Shown here piece by piece: positions 33,440-45,030 of a stretch of 64,000 nucleotides of DNA. A program made the translations under genes and the position numbers. The notes below the pieces were generated by a model that worked only from the letters and a program-made list of their open reading frames with translations, did no database searches and was not told where the DNA came from. Numbering within the stretch: the first letter of the stretch is position 1; each line of letters starts with the position of its first letter. The DNA comes from Antilocapra americana (lineage: Eukaryota > Chordata > Mammalia > Artiodactyla > Antilocapridae): NCBI GenBank assembly GCA_007570785.1, contig ML664176.1:2563836-2627835 (forward strand). Direction: 5' to 3'.

Positions 33440-34717
33440 CCGAGTTTTCTGGTGACATTCCAGACACAGCATAGCCTGCAAATCTTCTGCACATTTGCAT
33501 ATCCTTTTATGCTCAACTAAATCAATAAGGGACAATAGTTCCCTGTTCCTGGACAGAGCCCCGAAATTCATGCCACTCAGGGTGTGCTGGTGAGCCCTTG
33601 TGCAAGCCTAGCCTGGCTGGACTGCACTGATAATACCTTGTTCCAACCAGGCACTCCATAAAGATTGAATGGATACCCAGAACAGCAGCTTGAAGCTGAG
33701 GGTATTTGTGTCCCAGAGTGATCCTACCAGTTCTTGGAACATGGTTTGAAAAGACTACCGGGGCAGGCTTGGCTATCTCTGTGCATCCCAGGTCTAAGGG
33801 ATGTTGTTTCCATATTCTCTTGGTTCTGTGATGCAGTAGAGCCAGCCATGCAGGACATTAGGTGGGGCTGGAACATTCTGAAAAACTGGAGGCTTGAGAG
33901 GGGAAGCCATTTGTGCTTCCTATGGCAAAAGCAGGTCCTCTGATAGGAGATGTGGCTGGTCTGCTTGGCACACAGCGTGGGGAAGGAAGCGGGCATGGGC
34001 TTCAGTCTCCCGCATCTCTGAGGGGGCACTTTTCCTGACCTCTTGGTGATAAAGAAAAGCAGTTGCTGCAAACCACATGGCTTCATTGAAATAGATTCTG
34101 GACAGGGACTTCCCCTTTAACATAGAGCTAGGCCGATGCACTGGGACATGGCTAATCTGCCTCTGTGGGATTCAGAGAAGGGATTTAAGTGTGGGCAGAT
34201 TTTTATGGCAGTGGTTGGTTGGTTTCTTCCCCTGGTGAAACAGCAGCTGTTTGGATTTACTCCTCTACTTTTGCCCTATTCTGGTTATTTCATTTCTTGG
34301 CCCATAGTTGTGAGCTAGGGAGATTTTTTTTTGAAAGAAGCAGAAAGACTGGTGTTCCAGACTGGCTTCTTAGGAGAAAGGTTTGCTAACCTCACTTATT
34401 CATAAGGTTTGTTCATTTGTCTGATCTAGGGAATAGGGGAGAGGGTCCTTCTTAGCACAGAGATCCAGGGAGAGTCTGGGCCATGGATGAAACCATCTCG
34501 GCACTGTGGACAATCTGGGTACAAAAGCAAAACCAGGTTGATCACTGGCCACAAAGCCAAGGCAGATCTCTTTAGAACAGAAAGTGCTGCTTCTGTATTT
34601 AAGATGGATAACCAACAAGGACCCTGTGGTGTAGCACATGAAACTCTGTGCAATGTTGTGTGGCAGCCTAGATGGGAGGAAACTTTGGGGGAGGATGGAA
34701 ACATTTATATGATGGCT
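33434..34717. other. No recognised feature
   Basis: Unique-looking DNA. Overlapping short open frames on both strands near 33.7-34.1 kb and 34.4-34.7 kb have no family match. Confidence 0.45.
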
Positions 34718-34809
34718 GAGTGAGTCCCTTCAGTGTTCAACGGAAAACTATTACAACATTGTTAATCTCTTATACTCCAATACAAAAAAAAAAAAAAAAA
34801 AAAAAAAAA
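34718..34809 (+). mobile_element. Very short L1 3' end with A26 tail
   Basis: GAGTGAGTCCCTTCAGTGTT, then ACAACATTGTTAATCTCTTA, TACTCCAATAC and 26 pure A (34784-34809). The last ~66 bases of an L1 plus tail. The uninterrupted tail suggests a recent insertion. No convincing target duplication was seen. Confidence 0.8.
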
Positions 34810-36164
34810 CCAAAAAGTGCTTTGAGACCCATCCCTAGTAGCCTCGTGGCTAATAATAAAGGGCAATTTTGAGAGCATTTGCAAACTTGAGCCACTAGTA
34901 GAACAAAATTCCTCACGGTAATTCTTGTGATATGCAGAGGCTGTGAGAAGACGTGGAATGTGTCAGTTGACAAGCCTTTGATCTGTAACATTGCCTGCAG
35001 GGGCTGGTCAATGAATTGCAATCTGTGAACCTCTTCAGAACCCATTTAGGACCTAGGAAGAGAAGGCACTGTTGAACAGGGAGGAAAAAGAGGGAAGCAG
35101 CAGGACTAAATGGATGACTCTGGTCATTGAGCCAAGAAACCAAAGAAGGAGGATTAACTGTCACTAAGCTCTCAGTCATTATAGGTATATACATACAAGA
35201 AAGGTGTTGCTATAGATATTTATAGTGGTGGTGTAAATTTTGTCAGGCAGCCCTTCCGTTTTTATAACCTGTTGAAAAACATGGTCAGATGATATTAATA
35301 TAGACCCTAACTGGAGCATCAGAATCTTTGTGCAGGAGACCTGTCAGACCACACACAAAAGGGCTGACTTTGAGTGGCCAGGACTGTTTTGATCCTTTGG
35401 CTGTATCCTCACCTTTGCTGCTTGTGTGTGAACCCACAGTGCACACACATACGTCTCTTTTTCTGTAGTCACCTTCAGTGGAAATAATCCTGGATCCTGA
35501 TCCCGTTGTTGACTTGACTCATTGTCTCTTAACTATCACTGTGAAGGGGGTAGATCTCAGTCTCTGTGTACTGCAGGACTCTTATTTAAACCTTACAGGT
35601 ACGCCCTTGGGTGCTCTGAAGGAACCTGAGACTTCAGGCATGGAAGAGGGTATGAAAGGCCTAGAGGTGATCAGAGCTGATGTTCTGTGAATGCCTTGGA
35701 CTGTGCTTTCCTGTCTGCTAGTCTGGTGTTGCCCCAGGATGATTTTTATACGGGTGTTTGAAAGGTCTGGGACTCAACTTTTCAGAACTTGCAGTGTCAG
35801 TCTGCGTCTTCACTAGAAGGTCTTCAGCAATCTGCACATTGGAAGGCAGCCTGAGGAGTTTCTCATCCTCATCCAGCTGTGACTGCCAGTCTGGTTGTGA
35901 AATGTGATGGGACCCTGGCCAACGGTGTGACGCTGAAATTCCTTGCTATCTTCTGTGTTGCTTTGTGAAATAAGAGGGTATGTCTGGCAGTCACTTAGAG
36001 GTTTAAATCACATTTTGAATTTGCCTGGAGAGATTTATTGGTTTGCTGCGAACCATAAGACTTTGTGCAAGAGGCTGTTCAGAAAGGGTTGAGAAATATA
36101 GAGTACTTGAATTCCAGTTTGCGACTCTCTTTTTAAAATGGGTAAAATGTTAAAAGGAACATTG
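34810..36164. other. No recognised feature
   Basis: Unique-looking DNA. Confidence 0.5.
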
Positions 36165-36179
36165 AAAGTGTAAGGTTGG

Positions 36180-36347
36180 ATCTTCCTCGCACCCCATCCT
36201 ACCCCTCTAGGTTGTCACAGAGCACCAGAGGTTCAAGAGGGAGGGGACATATCTATACCTATGGCTGATGCATGTTGATGTATGGCAGAGACCAACACAA
36301 TAGTGTGAAACGATTACCCTCCAATTAAAAATAAAAACAGTTTTTGA
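36180..36347 (+). mobile_element. Short 5'-inverted L1
   Basis: Positions 36180-36227 are antisense (CATCCTACCCCTCTAGGTTG), while 36228-36347 is sense L1 3' end (GAGGTTCAAGAGGGAGGGGA, ACCCTCCAATTAAAAATAAA). In L1 the inverted piece lies immediately upstream of the sense piece. A perfect 15-bp duplication AAAGTGTAAGGTTGG flanks the pair (36165-36179 and 36348-36362). Total insert only 168 bp. Confidence 0.95.
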
Positions 36348-36362
36348 AAAGTGTAAGGTTGG

Positions 36363-37605
36363 GATGTGCATGACAACTAATAAAGATGGTGTTCTCAAGG
36401 TCAGGAGTGCAGAGGCGATAAGAATGCTATGGTTCTGAATATCTGCCTTTAGAGAGTTAAGGATGCCAGCCTGGGTCTAGAAGACCAGACAGAATTTGAA
36501 TGAAAGAGAACGAGGGAAGAACGTTTTAGGCATAAATGAAACACAGAGGTGTGAAGGTGGGAATGAATGAGTTATGTTGGTGGACAATATACAGACTCTT
36601 GAAATAGCAGATCTATGTTTGTGCTAAGAGAAAAGGGAAAGAGCAGCTTGAAAGGTAGGACTGGGCATGCATCATGATGCTTTGAATAACAGAAAAACCT
36701 GAGTTAGCTTAAACACTGAATAACTCCTTGGTTTGATTATGGGGGGAAAGGCCTCCTTTTCAAGTTGCAGAGCTGGTCCTCAAGATTTCCTTAGATTTCC
36801 TCACGGTCACAAGATGGCTGCCAGCAGCATGGCTACATGCTTCTTTGTTCACATCCATACTATCAAATAAAAGACCTGAGCTTTTTCTGACTGGACCAGT
36901 CTTAACCATCGAGGCAGCCAGGGGAATGCCTTGTACTTAGGCCTGACTTTCTGCTTATCTCACAATTAGTCAGAATGGGGATGAGATGCTGCTGACTGGC
37001 TTATACTGGTAAGGGTCAACCTCTGGGACTCATTTTTTAGGACCACTAGCATCTAAATCCTGAGGCTGCTATATAGTGATTTCCCAAAGGAAAATCTAGA
37101 AAGGTGGAAGTTAATAGGAGGTTTGTCAATGGGTTAATAATGAAAAAAAAGTCCATTCCACCTGTAAATTATGGACAGCTTTGAATCCCAGGGTAACTGA
37201 CCTTGAATGAGTCTAGACTTTATCCCGTGGGCTGATCCATTTGGGCTAATTACAGATTTGTCTTCATCTTTGATAATAAGAATGTTTAACCTTGGCCTTA
37301 ACTATAGTCTTCTCACGCCCAGAAAAGTTCCTTGGTGACCAGTTTTCCTTCTCATCTTCATTGTCTGCTTTTGCTCCATGCTAGGAGTACACTTGCTTAG
37401 TCAACTTGCGAAGACCCTACAGAGTGCCAAATTTGAATAGCTCTGGAGAAGTACCTCTCCTTTTTCCTGTGAGGCTCTCTGAGAGATGATCTACTCCCTC
37501 AGAATTCTTCTGAGGGGTGGTACTCAATTGAGTCTTTGGATTGTTCACATTAACGTTAATCACAAATTATATAAAATTACTGAAGTTCAATAGTGCCATC
37601 GGGAG
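36363..37605. other. No recognised feature
   Basis: Unique-looking DNA. Confidence 0.5.
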
Positions 37606-37780
37606 GCAGGCCATCCATCCGTCCATCCGTTTGTTTGACAAATGAGAACTGCTGTGTGCATGGACTGTGCTTGTGAGTGGGGTTGAGGCTAGGTATGGCG
37701 CATGATCTCTACCCTGCGCTCTCGGTCTGGTTGTGGAAGCCAGTAAACGCGCAATTCTGACTTAGTGTGATGGATATCAT
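37606..37780 (-). repeat. Possible L2 3' end
   Basis: CCATCCGTTTGTTTGACAAA, then TGCTGTGTGCATGGACTGTG and CATGATCTCTACCCTGCG: diverged L2 order in antisense. Confidence 0.45.
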
Positions 37781-38979
37781 AAGTAGTATATTAAAGTTTA
37801 GAAAAGAGGCATTTGTTTCAGATGGATGTGTTAACAACAGATGACATTTCCTAGCTCCACTAGCATGCTGAAAGTGGGCTTAGGGGATAGAGTCAGGCAA
37901 TAGAAATTGTGATAAATAAGTCAAAGATAAAATGATACATTTTCAGGAAGCCACAGGTGTTATTCTGTGGCTGGGCTACATCGTTCTTAATAAGTGGGAG
38001 GTGGAATGGACATACAGATTCCCGACTCTTCCATCCAAGATTCAATTAGTAGGTCAGGAATGTGGGCTGAGAATCACATTTTAATCTCTGACTCCTTGGG
38101 TGGTTTTGATCCTGGTGGTCTGAAGAGCCCTGGCCTGGAGTGCGGTATGTGGGTGTGGGGCTGCAAATGTAGGCTGGAGTAGAGGAAGAGCGGGAGCCTG
38201 AGAGGGTGGCCAGCGAAGTTGCAGAAGGACAGAGGGTTTCTGGGTCTCATTCGTCAGCAGGACCTTGTAGGAAGTTGAAAGCATTTGGCCACAGAGCATA
38301 TAATCTCCAGCAGAGCATACTTAGGATAGGAAACAGTATCTCGGCCTTATTTTTACATAGTGGTGCTGAAACATCTTTCCAGAATAAAAGACTCTTAAAT
38401 TAATCACATGGCTCTAAATTCACACAGCCAAGAATTTAGGTTCCAGACTCCAAGTGCAGTTCTTAGTCTACTAGTCTGCCTCCCAGTTGGGAATTATTTA
38501 TCCTTGTTAAGTTAGCTCAGTGGTTTTGAAATGCCCTTGAGTGACCTTGGAGGCCACTCTACAAATTGCTTGATTCGCTATTTAAAAGTATGATTAATTC
38601 AAGTCTGACTAAATATATAATATTAAAGGCATATGGGTTCAGGGTGCAGTAAGGATATTTCGGGGCCACGTAACTAGGCCTTTTTTTCATAGAATCATTA
38701 AGCCGTAAGACTGTTAGTTTCTTCCTCAGACAGGGTAACTATAAGAACCTTCTCAAAGGCTCTGAAAGCTGCGAGGAGTAAGTGTACTTCTCTATCTCAT
38801 GAGGAGTATACTACAGATTATACTTTCTTATCACCTATGCAGCAATGATTTTTACTTTCCTAGTGTTGAAACAAAGTTTCAAGCTGGTGCCATGTTTTAT
38901 GTGATTGTTGGAGTTTCCGCATTCAGGTGGAAATGATGGGAGTAGTACTTCTCAATATAGCTTGTAACTGTTTTGTGTT
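37781..38979. other. No recognised feature
   Basis: Unique-looking DNA. Confidence 0.5.
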
Positions 38980-38990
38980 TTCAGTTGCAT

Positions 38991-39302
38991 TTATTTATTA
39001 TTTACTTTTGACTGCACTGGGTCTTCATTGCTGTGCGGGTTTTTCTCCTGTGGTGGGCGGGCTCTGCTCTAGTTGCGATGCGCTGACTTCTCATTGCCGT
39101 GGCTCCTCTTGTTGCAGAACGTGAGCTCTAGGGTGCGCAGGCTTCAGCAGCTTCAGCACATCGGCTCAGTGGTCGCAGCTCCCAGGCTCTAGAGTGTAGG
39201 CACGATAGTTGTGGCATGTGGGACCTTTCCTAATCGAAGATCGAACCTGTGTCTCCTGCACTGGCAGGTGAATTCTTTACCATTGACCCACAGGGACACC
39301 CC
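38991..39302 (-). repeat. CHR-type SINE, full-length
   Basis: Antisense. Tail side CTGCACTGGGTCTTCATTGC, head side CATTGACCCACAGGGACACC, B-box region AGATCGAACCTGTG. Perfect 11-bp duplication TTCAGTTGCAT at 38980-38990 and 39303-39313. Confidence 0.95.
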
Positions 39303-39445
39303 TTCAGTTGCATGTAATTAAGCTTGAAAGTAAAGGGGCACCAATTAAGTAGGAGAACTGCTTTGTCCTTAACATTTAATTGTTTATTGTTTAGGCATTA
39401 ATGTGTATCTTGATAGGTGTAAAGATAAAGGTCACTTAGCACAGG

Positions 39446-39633
39446 ATTTCTTATTCTTGGCACTATTGATAATTTGGGCCAGATAATCCTGTTGTGGGGA
39501 GGCTGTCTTGTACATTCCTAGTGTTTTGTAGCATCCTTGGCCCTCACCCGCTAGACCCAATCATACAACCAACATTCGTCTCCAGATATTGCCAAATGTC
39601 CCTTGGGAGCAAAATCACACCTGGTTGAGAAGC
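39446..39633 (-). mobile_element. MER5A-like hAT-Charlie element
   Basis: GGCACTATTGATAATTTGGG, TCTCCAGATATTGCCAAATG and CACACCTGGTTGAGAAGCA are the MER5A blocks in antisense. Non-autonomous, ancient. Confidence 0.85.
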
Positions 39634-41657
39634 ACGGAGCAGAGACAAGAAAGCTTTTTATGGATCTCTCTTGACTCTGCTCTTAATCTTTTGAGAATAT
39701 TGTTCCATCTAATAAAGGGAAAGGCATACAATTGATTATTATGTAAGATTACACATTTGCAAATTTGTCTACTTGCTAAAATTCATTTGTAAACCTAAAA
39801 TTAATACTCCTGGCTCCTTTACAGTTAGGCTTGGATACACACATGTGCAGAGAGGCAAAAAAAAATCTGAGTCACCTGATGCATCTGTTCCCAGCTGAGG
39901 TCACACAGGGTGATCCTGTGCCTTGTTTCAGCTCTCAGTGGGTAAACAAGTATCCCTTTCATGGTCTATTTAGTGCCACGTTTTTCAGATTTTTGTGCTT
40001 CTTATTGGTGATTTTGCTCTTTAAAACAGCCCCTAAGTATAGTGCTGTGTAGTGTTTAAGCACAGGAAGGCTGTAACGTGCCTTATGGAGAAAATGGGTG
40101 TATTTTATATAAGCTTTGTTGAGGCATGAGTGATGATGCTGTTGGCCATGAGTTCAGTGTCAGTCATATCTAGCCATCTATCTGGCTGGAGAAACACATA
40201 ACACAGGGTTATGTACTGATGAGCTGATGAAACTGCTGTGACTGGAGGCTCACAAGAGCCTAACCCTGGATTTCCCCTTTGAAGCAGTAGTTAAATATTG
40301 ACTAGTTCAGTGTTTGTGGTGACTGTAGAACATAACTACTGCAAATAGCAAGCATCTACTGTTACTTGTCTAGCGTACATTTCAAAAGCCTATATTTTAA
40401 AGATCTAATGTGATATATGTGTTAAGCTACATTGATTTTCTTTATAAAAATTAAGATAGCCATGGTGATGGTAAAACAAATAATTGCAGAGTCAATGGAC
40501 ACAAATATATTTAAAGCCGCTACATACCTGGTGAAAATGTTGTACTGGTTTACTGTGCCACAGCAATTCACCACAGTGCCATTTCCGGTGCATCTGTGCC
40601 AGCATTATTCTGCATTTTTCCTATTTTTAAATGACAAAATTGAACATGTTAGAGAATTCAAGTGATACAGACAGATACTTAGAAAATAAACTGTAAAAAT
40701 CTCTCTTCTTCTCACTTTTCCCCACCCTTTCCTAAAGAGTGTTAAGAATTTGGTATGTGCTATTTCAAGGCTTTTAATAAACACACATGAAAATAAATGC
40801 ATTTTATACCCATAATTTAATACAGATGGAACTGAATATTTGCCTATTTTGTGTTATGCTTTATTACTTCATATAATTTAGGTGTAAAAAATGCTTCCCG
40901 TTATTTATAAAATACTTAAGTTGTCAGGAAAAATTATATAAATAATGTTTCTGTTTAATAGTGATAGTTTAATTTTTGTGCTAAGCAATGAGCTTGTGAT
41001 AAATGTCTTTTAATCTAATTTGTATTTATATTTTTGCCAGTAACCTAAGCTACAGAACACAACATAGATTCAGTCTTGGAATTTTATGATTTTTTTTTTT
41101 TTAATCAGTAGGTTTGATGGAGGATTTCAAAGAATTGAATTTCCTGATAGAAAAGTACTTAATCAGTGGATGCCAGTGGGTAAACATTGCCCAGGATCAG
41201 GCAAAATGCACAATATTAATTAGTACACAGATGTTCATGGAATGATTACAATGTGAGGGACACTTTTGTGTCAAAGTGATTCTGTAACCCCTCCCCTCAC
41301 CATGACTAGAGGAGAAAAGGCATCGGGCGCTCACTTATGAGTTTCATGCCCACAGAGACTACTTGGCTTGACTTGGACTCCTACAGATGAGAACTCCCTG
41401 ATACAGGGCGAGGAAGTGAGACTTCTTTCTACCAGCTGTTGATACTAGATAGGAACATTTGCTAGAATCTTAAGCCTTATTTCTATCAGAAAGCTTTAGT
41501 TTTCACCTAGGATGATTTAAAGTGAGATAATAAAAATGCTCCTGGGAAAGAAAGACTTAACACATTAGTAGTGTTGGTTGATGGAAAAACTCAGAATTGC
41601 AGACCTTTGAAATGAATGATATATTCTGTTTCTAGGACAGGGAAATGGTACCCATTT
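39634..41657. other. No recognised feature
   Basis: Two kilobases, AT-rich in the middle (40,400-41,100). No repeat or coding family recognised. Confidence 0.5.
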
Positions 41658-41669
41658 AGGGTTTCCTGT

Positions 41670-41885
41670 GGGGCTTTCCCCATGGCTCGGTGGTAAAGAA
41701 TCCACCTGTAACGCAGGAGATGCAGGAGATGTGGGTTCGATCCCTGGGTTGGGAAGATCCCCTCAAGGAGGAAATGGCAACCCACTCCAGTGTTCTTCCC
41801 TGAAAAATCTCATGGACAGAGGAGCCTGGCGAGCTACAGTCCATGGGGTTGCAAAGAGTCTGACATGGCTGAATGAGCATGCAGG
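41670..41885 (+). repeat. Bov-tA SINE, full-length
   Basis: GGGGCTTTCCCCATGGCTCG head, B-box region GGGTTCGATCCCTGGGTTGG, Bov-A part to GAGTCTGACATGGCTGAATG. AGGGTTTCC (41658-41666) and AGGGTTACC (41887-41895) may be its target duplication. Confidence 0.9.
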
Positions 41886-41895
41886 CAGGGTTACC

Positions 41896-42879
41896 AGTTG
41901 ACTATTAGAAAATGGTAAAATAAAAAGTATAACTTTACCAAGAAGGACTGATTTCTGAAAAGAATGGATAAGATAGGGTCCTGCCACTGGCTGAGTGTGA
42001 ATTTCCTTACCTCACAGTGAATAGGGCCTAGAAGATTCTGTTTTGCAGTGCACAAGGTTCTACTTTGCAATAAGGGAGTGTCTTTTACATGGTAGCTTTG
42101 CACCTTGATCCCAAACTCAGCACTCAAGCAAGACTCCAGAAGGTCTCTTTGTAGATGTGGAGAAAACATAAAGGATTTGGCAGAGATAGGGATTAAAACA
42201 ATTTTTATTTTTTATCATGCTATGAAAAATTCACAGAATTCTTTAGTTTTTCAAATCTATCCCTTTTGAAAAGAGAGCATCCCTCCCACAGATTAGGAGT
42301 TACAGGGTCTCTTCCCTAGGAGATTCTTAGTTTACTTATGGGATGATAGTTTGTTTACTTGTGCAGGCGTTCAGATAATCATAAAAAACCAAGAGGCACA
42401 CTCACTTGAGTGCATAGTTTCTCTTCCAGAATATCTGTGGGAGAGGCACTAAGGGCAATGTGTAAAGGAAAATATTTTAGATAATTGCCCACAGTCATCT
42501 TATTTTTATTCCTGACAAATAGCAAGATTTTTTTCTACTGTACTAATTTTTAATTTGTGAGTATTTGTGAAAGGACTTACTTGAAGTGTTCCTTCATATT
42601 GACTTTTTTTGGTTAAAAAAAGTTTAAATATGTATTATTAACAATATCTGAGTTCTCAAATGTTAAGAAATACTTAGACATGGTAAGTTCGAAAGTAAAA
42701 AGTAATAGGTCAAGCTGATTATGTTGCCTTCCTCAGAATATCGTTTGTAAATGACATCTCTTTTCTGCATGCCTTTGGCTTTGTTTATACTAGTAGAAGC
42801 TTTAACTGTAATGTTGCCACATCTGTGAGCTTTTCATTTGTTTCATGGGCTTTGTAAATATATAAATGAGTGTGTTCCC
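41896..42879. other. No recognised feature
   Basis: AT-rich DNA. The right part may already belong to the ancient L1 that becomes recognisable after 42880. Confidence 0.45.
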
Positions 42880-43740
42880 TTTTTTTCCTGGCTTTATAAT
42901 TTTTTACATCTGTGCCTCTTACCTGCCTGGAATTTGATTTTGTGTCTGATAGTGGTAGACTTGTAACTTCATTTTTGTTATGTGACTGTTTACTTTCCCA
43001 ATATAATGTGTCAAATAGTTTGTTGCTTTTACTTTAAATGATAGGTTTATTGTCACCTTGATATCTATGTATTTGTTTCTTGTATCCTGTATCCTGTTAT
43101 TTGTGTGATGATATCACATCATCTTAGTGTAGCTTTACAGCATGTTTAAGTTTGTCAGGATAGTTTTCCCTTCTTTTTCAAAAACATATGATAGTCATTC
43201 TGAAGCTTTTTCTATTCGAAATTAAACTTTAGAATCGGCTAAAGGATATTCTATAGGGTATCCTGTTGCTATGTTGGTTGGGTCACATTGATTTTTTTAA
43301 ACTGGGTGAAAGATAATTGTGTCTAACAATATTGAGTTATTTCATTTGGGAAACAGTAGTTCTCTCCATTATTGTATCTTCTTTTACTGTCCTTCAGCGA
43401 AATTTAAGATAAGATTGATTTGGTATATTTATACGTAAGTTTATTTCTAGGTCTCCCCCCACCTCCCGCTCCGTTTCCTTCCCTCCCTAACCCTTCTTGA
43501 TAATGACTGGGATTTTTTTAAATGGCATTTTCTAAATGGTTACTGTATCTGGCCATCTATAATTGACTAGATTCTAGGCAGACAGGCATTTCATTAGCAA
43601 AAAAATGAGGAAAGCCTGCTTCCTCCTAGTATTTTTATCTTATTTCATTTCTCTGCATTAGTTAGAGGGTGAAGTATTGAGTAGAAATAGCGTGCATCCT
43701 TGTCATCTTCCTCATTTTAGTGGGGCATTACTTGTAATTC
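42880..43740 (-). mobile_element. Ancient L1M-like ORF2 remnant
   Basis: Antisense L1 ORF2 block order: TGTAGCTTTACAGCATGTTT, AATTAAACTTTAGAATCGGC, AGGATATTCTATAGGGTATC, AATATTGAGTTATTTC, TTAAATGGCATTTTCTAAAT, and GTGCATCCTTGTCATCTTCC. Every reading frame is broken. A pyrimidine tract sits at 43449-43495. Confidence 0.7.
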
Positions 43741-43799
43741 ACCATTTGTTGGCTCATTTCCACATATTTCTGATTTAGTTATCTTTAGAGGAAAGTATT

Positions 43800-44074
43800 G
43801 GAGAAGGCAATGGCAACCCACTCCAGTATTCTTGCCTGGAAAATCCCATGGACAGAGGTGCCTGGTAGGCTGCAGTCCATGGGGTCGTGAAGAGTCGGAC
43901 ACGACTGAATGACTTCACTTTCACTTTTCGCTTTCATGCATTGGAGAAGGAAAGGGCAACCCACTCCCGTATTCTTGCCTGGAGAATCCCAAGGACAGAG
44001 GAGCCTGGTGGGCTGCCGTCTGTGGGGTCACACAGGCTCGGACACCACTGCAGCGCCTTAGCAGCAGCAGTAGC
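43800..44074 (+). repeat. Bov-A2 SINE (dimer)
   Basis: Two Bov-A units with the CACTTTCACTTTTCGCTTTC linker and a CAG-rich tail. Perfect 13-bp duplication AGAGGAAAGTATT at 43787-43799 and 44075-44087. Confidence 0.95.
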
Positions 44075-44500
44075 AGAGGAAAGTATTTATAAGAAAATAT
44101 CAAATTGACTATAATTGGAGGAAATGTTTAAGTCACTGATGTTTCCCAAAGGACATGGCAGTGATGTGGGATATGCCACACACATGAAATGTTCCTGATG
44201 CATTGAGGTACTCCTTTTTGATTGTTCTGTAAAGAATTCATAGCATATAGGAGCCTGCTGAAGCCTCTGAGGACTTTCTGGTCCACAGGACCTCTGCAGC
44301 AATCCTAGGAACATGCTTTGGGCCAGGCTGTCTTACATGAGCCTGATGATCAGATTTTTTGGAGAGCATAGATTCAGTAGAGGGCGTCTAGCCAGAGGGG
44401 ACATAGACTCAGGTTGGGGTAAAATCTTGGGTTATAATAGTCATATTCTCCTTAAGCAGATGGAGCTGAAACAGGAGGGACGGGGACCGGGCACAACCTT

Positions 44501-45030
44501 TGAAGGAATGACATAGCCTGAGGACACAACTTAAACTGATTACTAGACCTTTATCCTCAATATGGGATCATTGTAGCACATCAGCAAGCCAAACACAACC
44601 AGCGGCGCCATGACAGCTCCAAGGCTGACCATGGCCCAATTCCTGGAAATCTCTCCACCCCTTTCCCCCAGTAGTTGGAATAATCCTCCCACGCTTTAGC
44701 CTATGAAATTACCTAGCCCGTAAAAGCTAACCACACCACATTTCGGGGCTGCACTCTCCCTCTGTGAAGGACCACACTCTTGTCTGTGGAGTGTGTTTCT
44801 CTCTAAATAAATCCGCTTCTTACCTGTCACTTTGTCTTTTGCTGAATTCTTTCTGCCATGAGATGTCAAGAACCTGAGTTTCACTAGGTCCTAAAACCAG
44901 GCATGTGACTTCAGCTGGAAGACCATGGGTTTTGGCCAGGTTTGAGTCCCAGAGACTTGGGTTCAAGTCTCAGGCAGGGTTTTGGCTGGGTTTGCATCCC
45001 AGCATGTGAGTTCAAGTCTCAGACTAAGGT
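44501..45030 (+). mobile_element. ERV1-like LTR (probable solo or LTR-leader fragment)
   Basis: Starts TGAAGGAATGACATAGCCTG, contains the gammaretrovirus-type U3 block CCAGCGGCGCCATGACAGC at 44600, a promoter-like 'ttagcctatgaaatt' stretch, CGGGGCTGCACTCTCCCTCT, and a polyadenylation signal AATAAA at 44806-44811 with a U5-like continuation. No gag, pol or env sequence was seen on either side. The right border is unsure: the LTR may stop near TTTCA at 44883, with a leader following. A purine-rich run precedes the left end (44465-44490). Confidence 0.65.
44927..45026 (+). repeat. 50-bp tandem repeat, two copies
   Basis: Copy 1 at 44927-44976 and copy 2 at 44977-45026. Both begin GGGTTTTGG and contain GTTCAAGTCTCAG; similarity is high but imperfect (roughly four of five bases). 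It sits at or just past the U5 end of the ERV1-like LTR. Confidence 0.8.

Noticed and set aside
44465..44490. Polypurine tract of a provirus before the LTR
   Set aside because: Purine-rich but separated from the proposed LTR start by about ten bases, and no viral genes lie upstream.
44927..45026. Two-copy 50-bp repeat as a CRISPR-like array
   Set aside because: Only two adjoining imperfect copies without spacers, in a eukaryotic LTR context.
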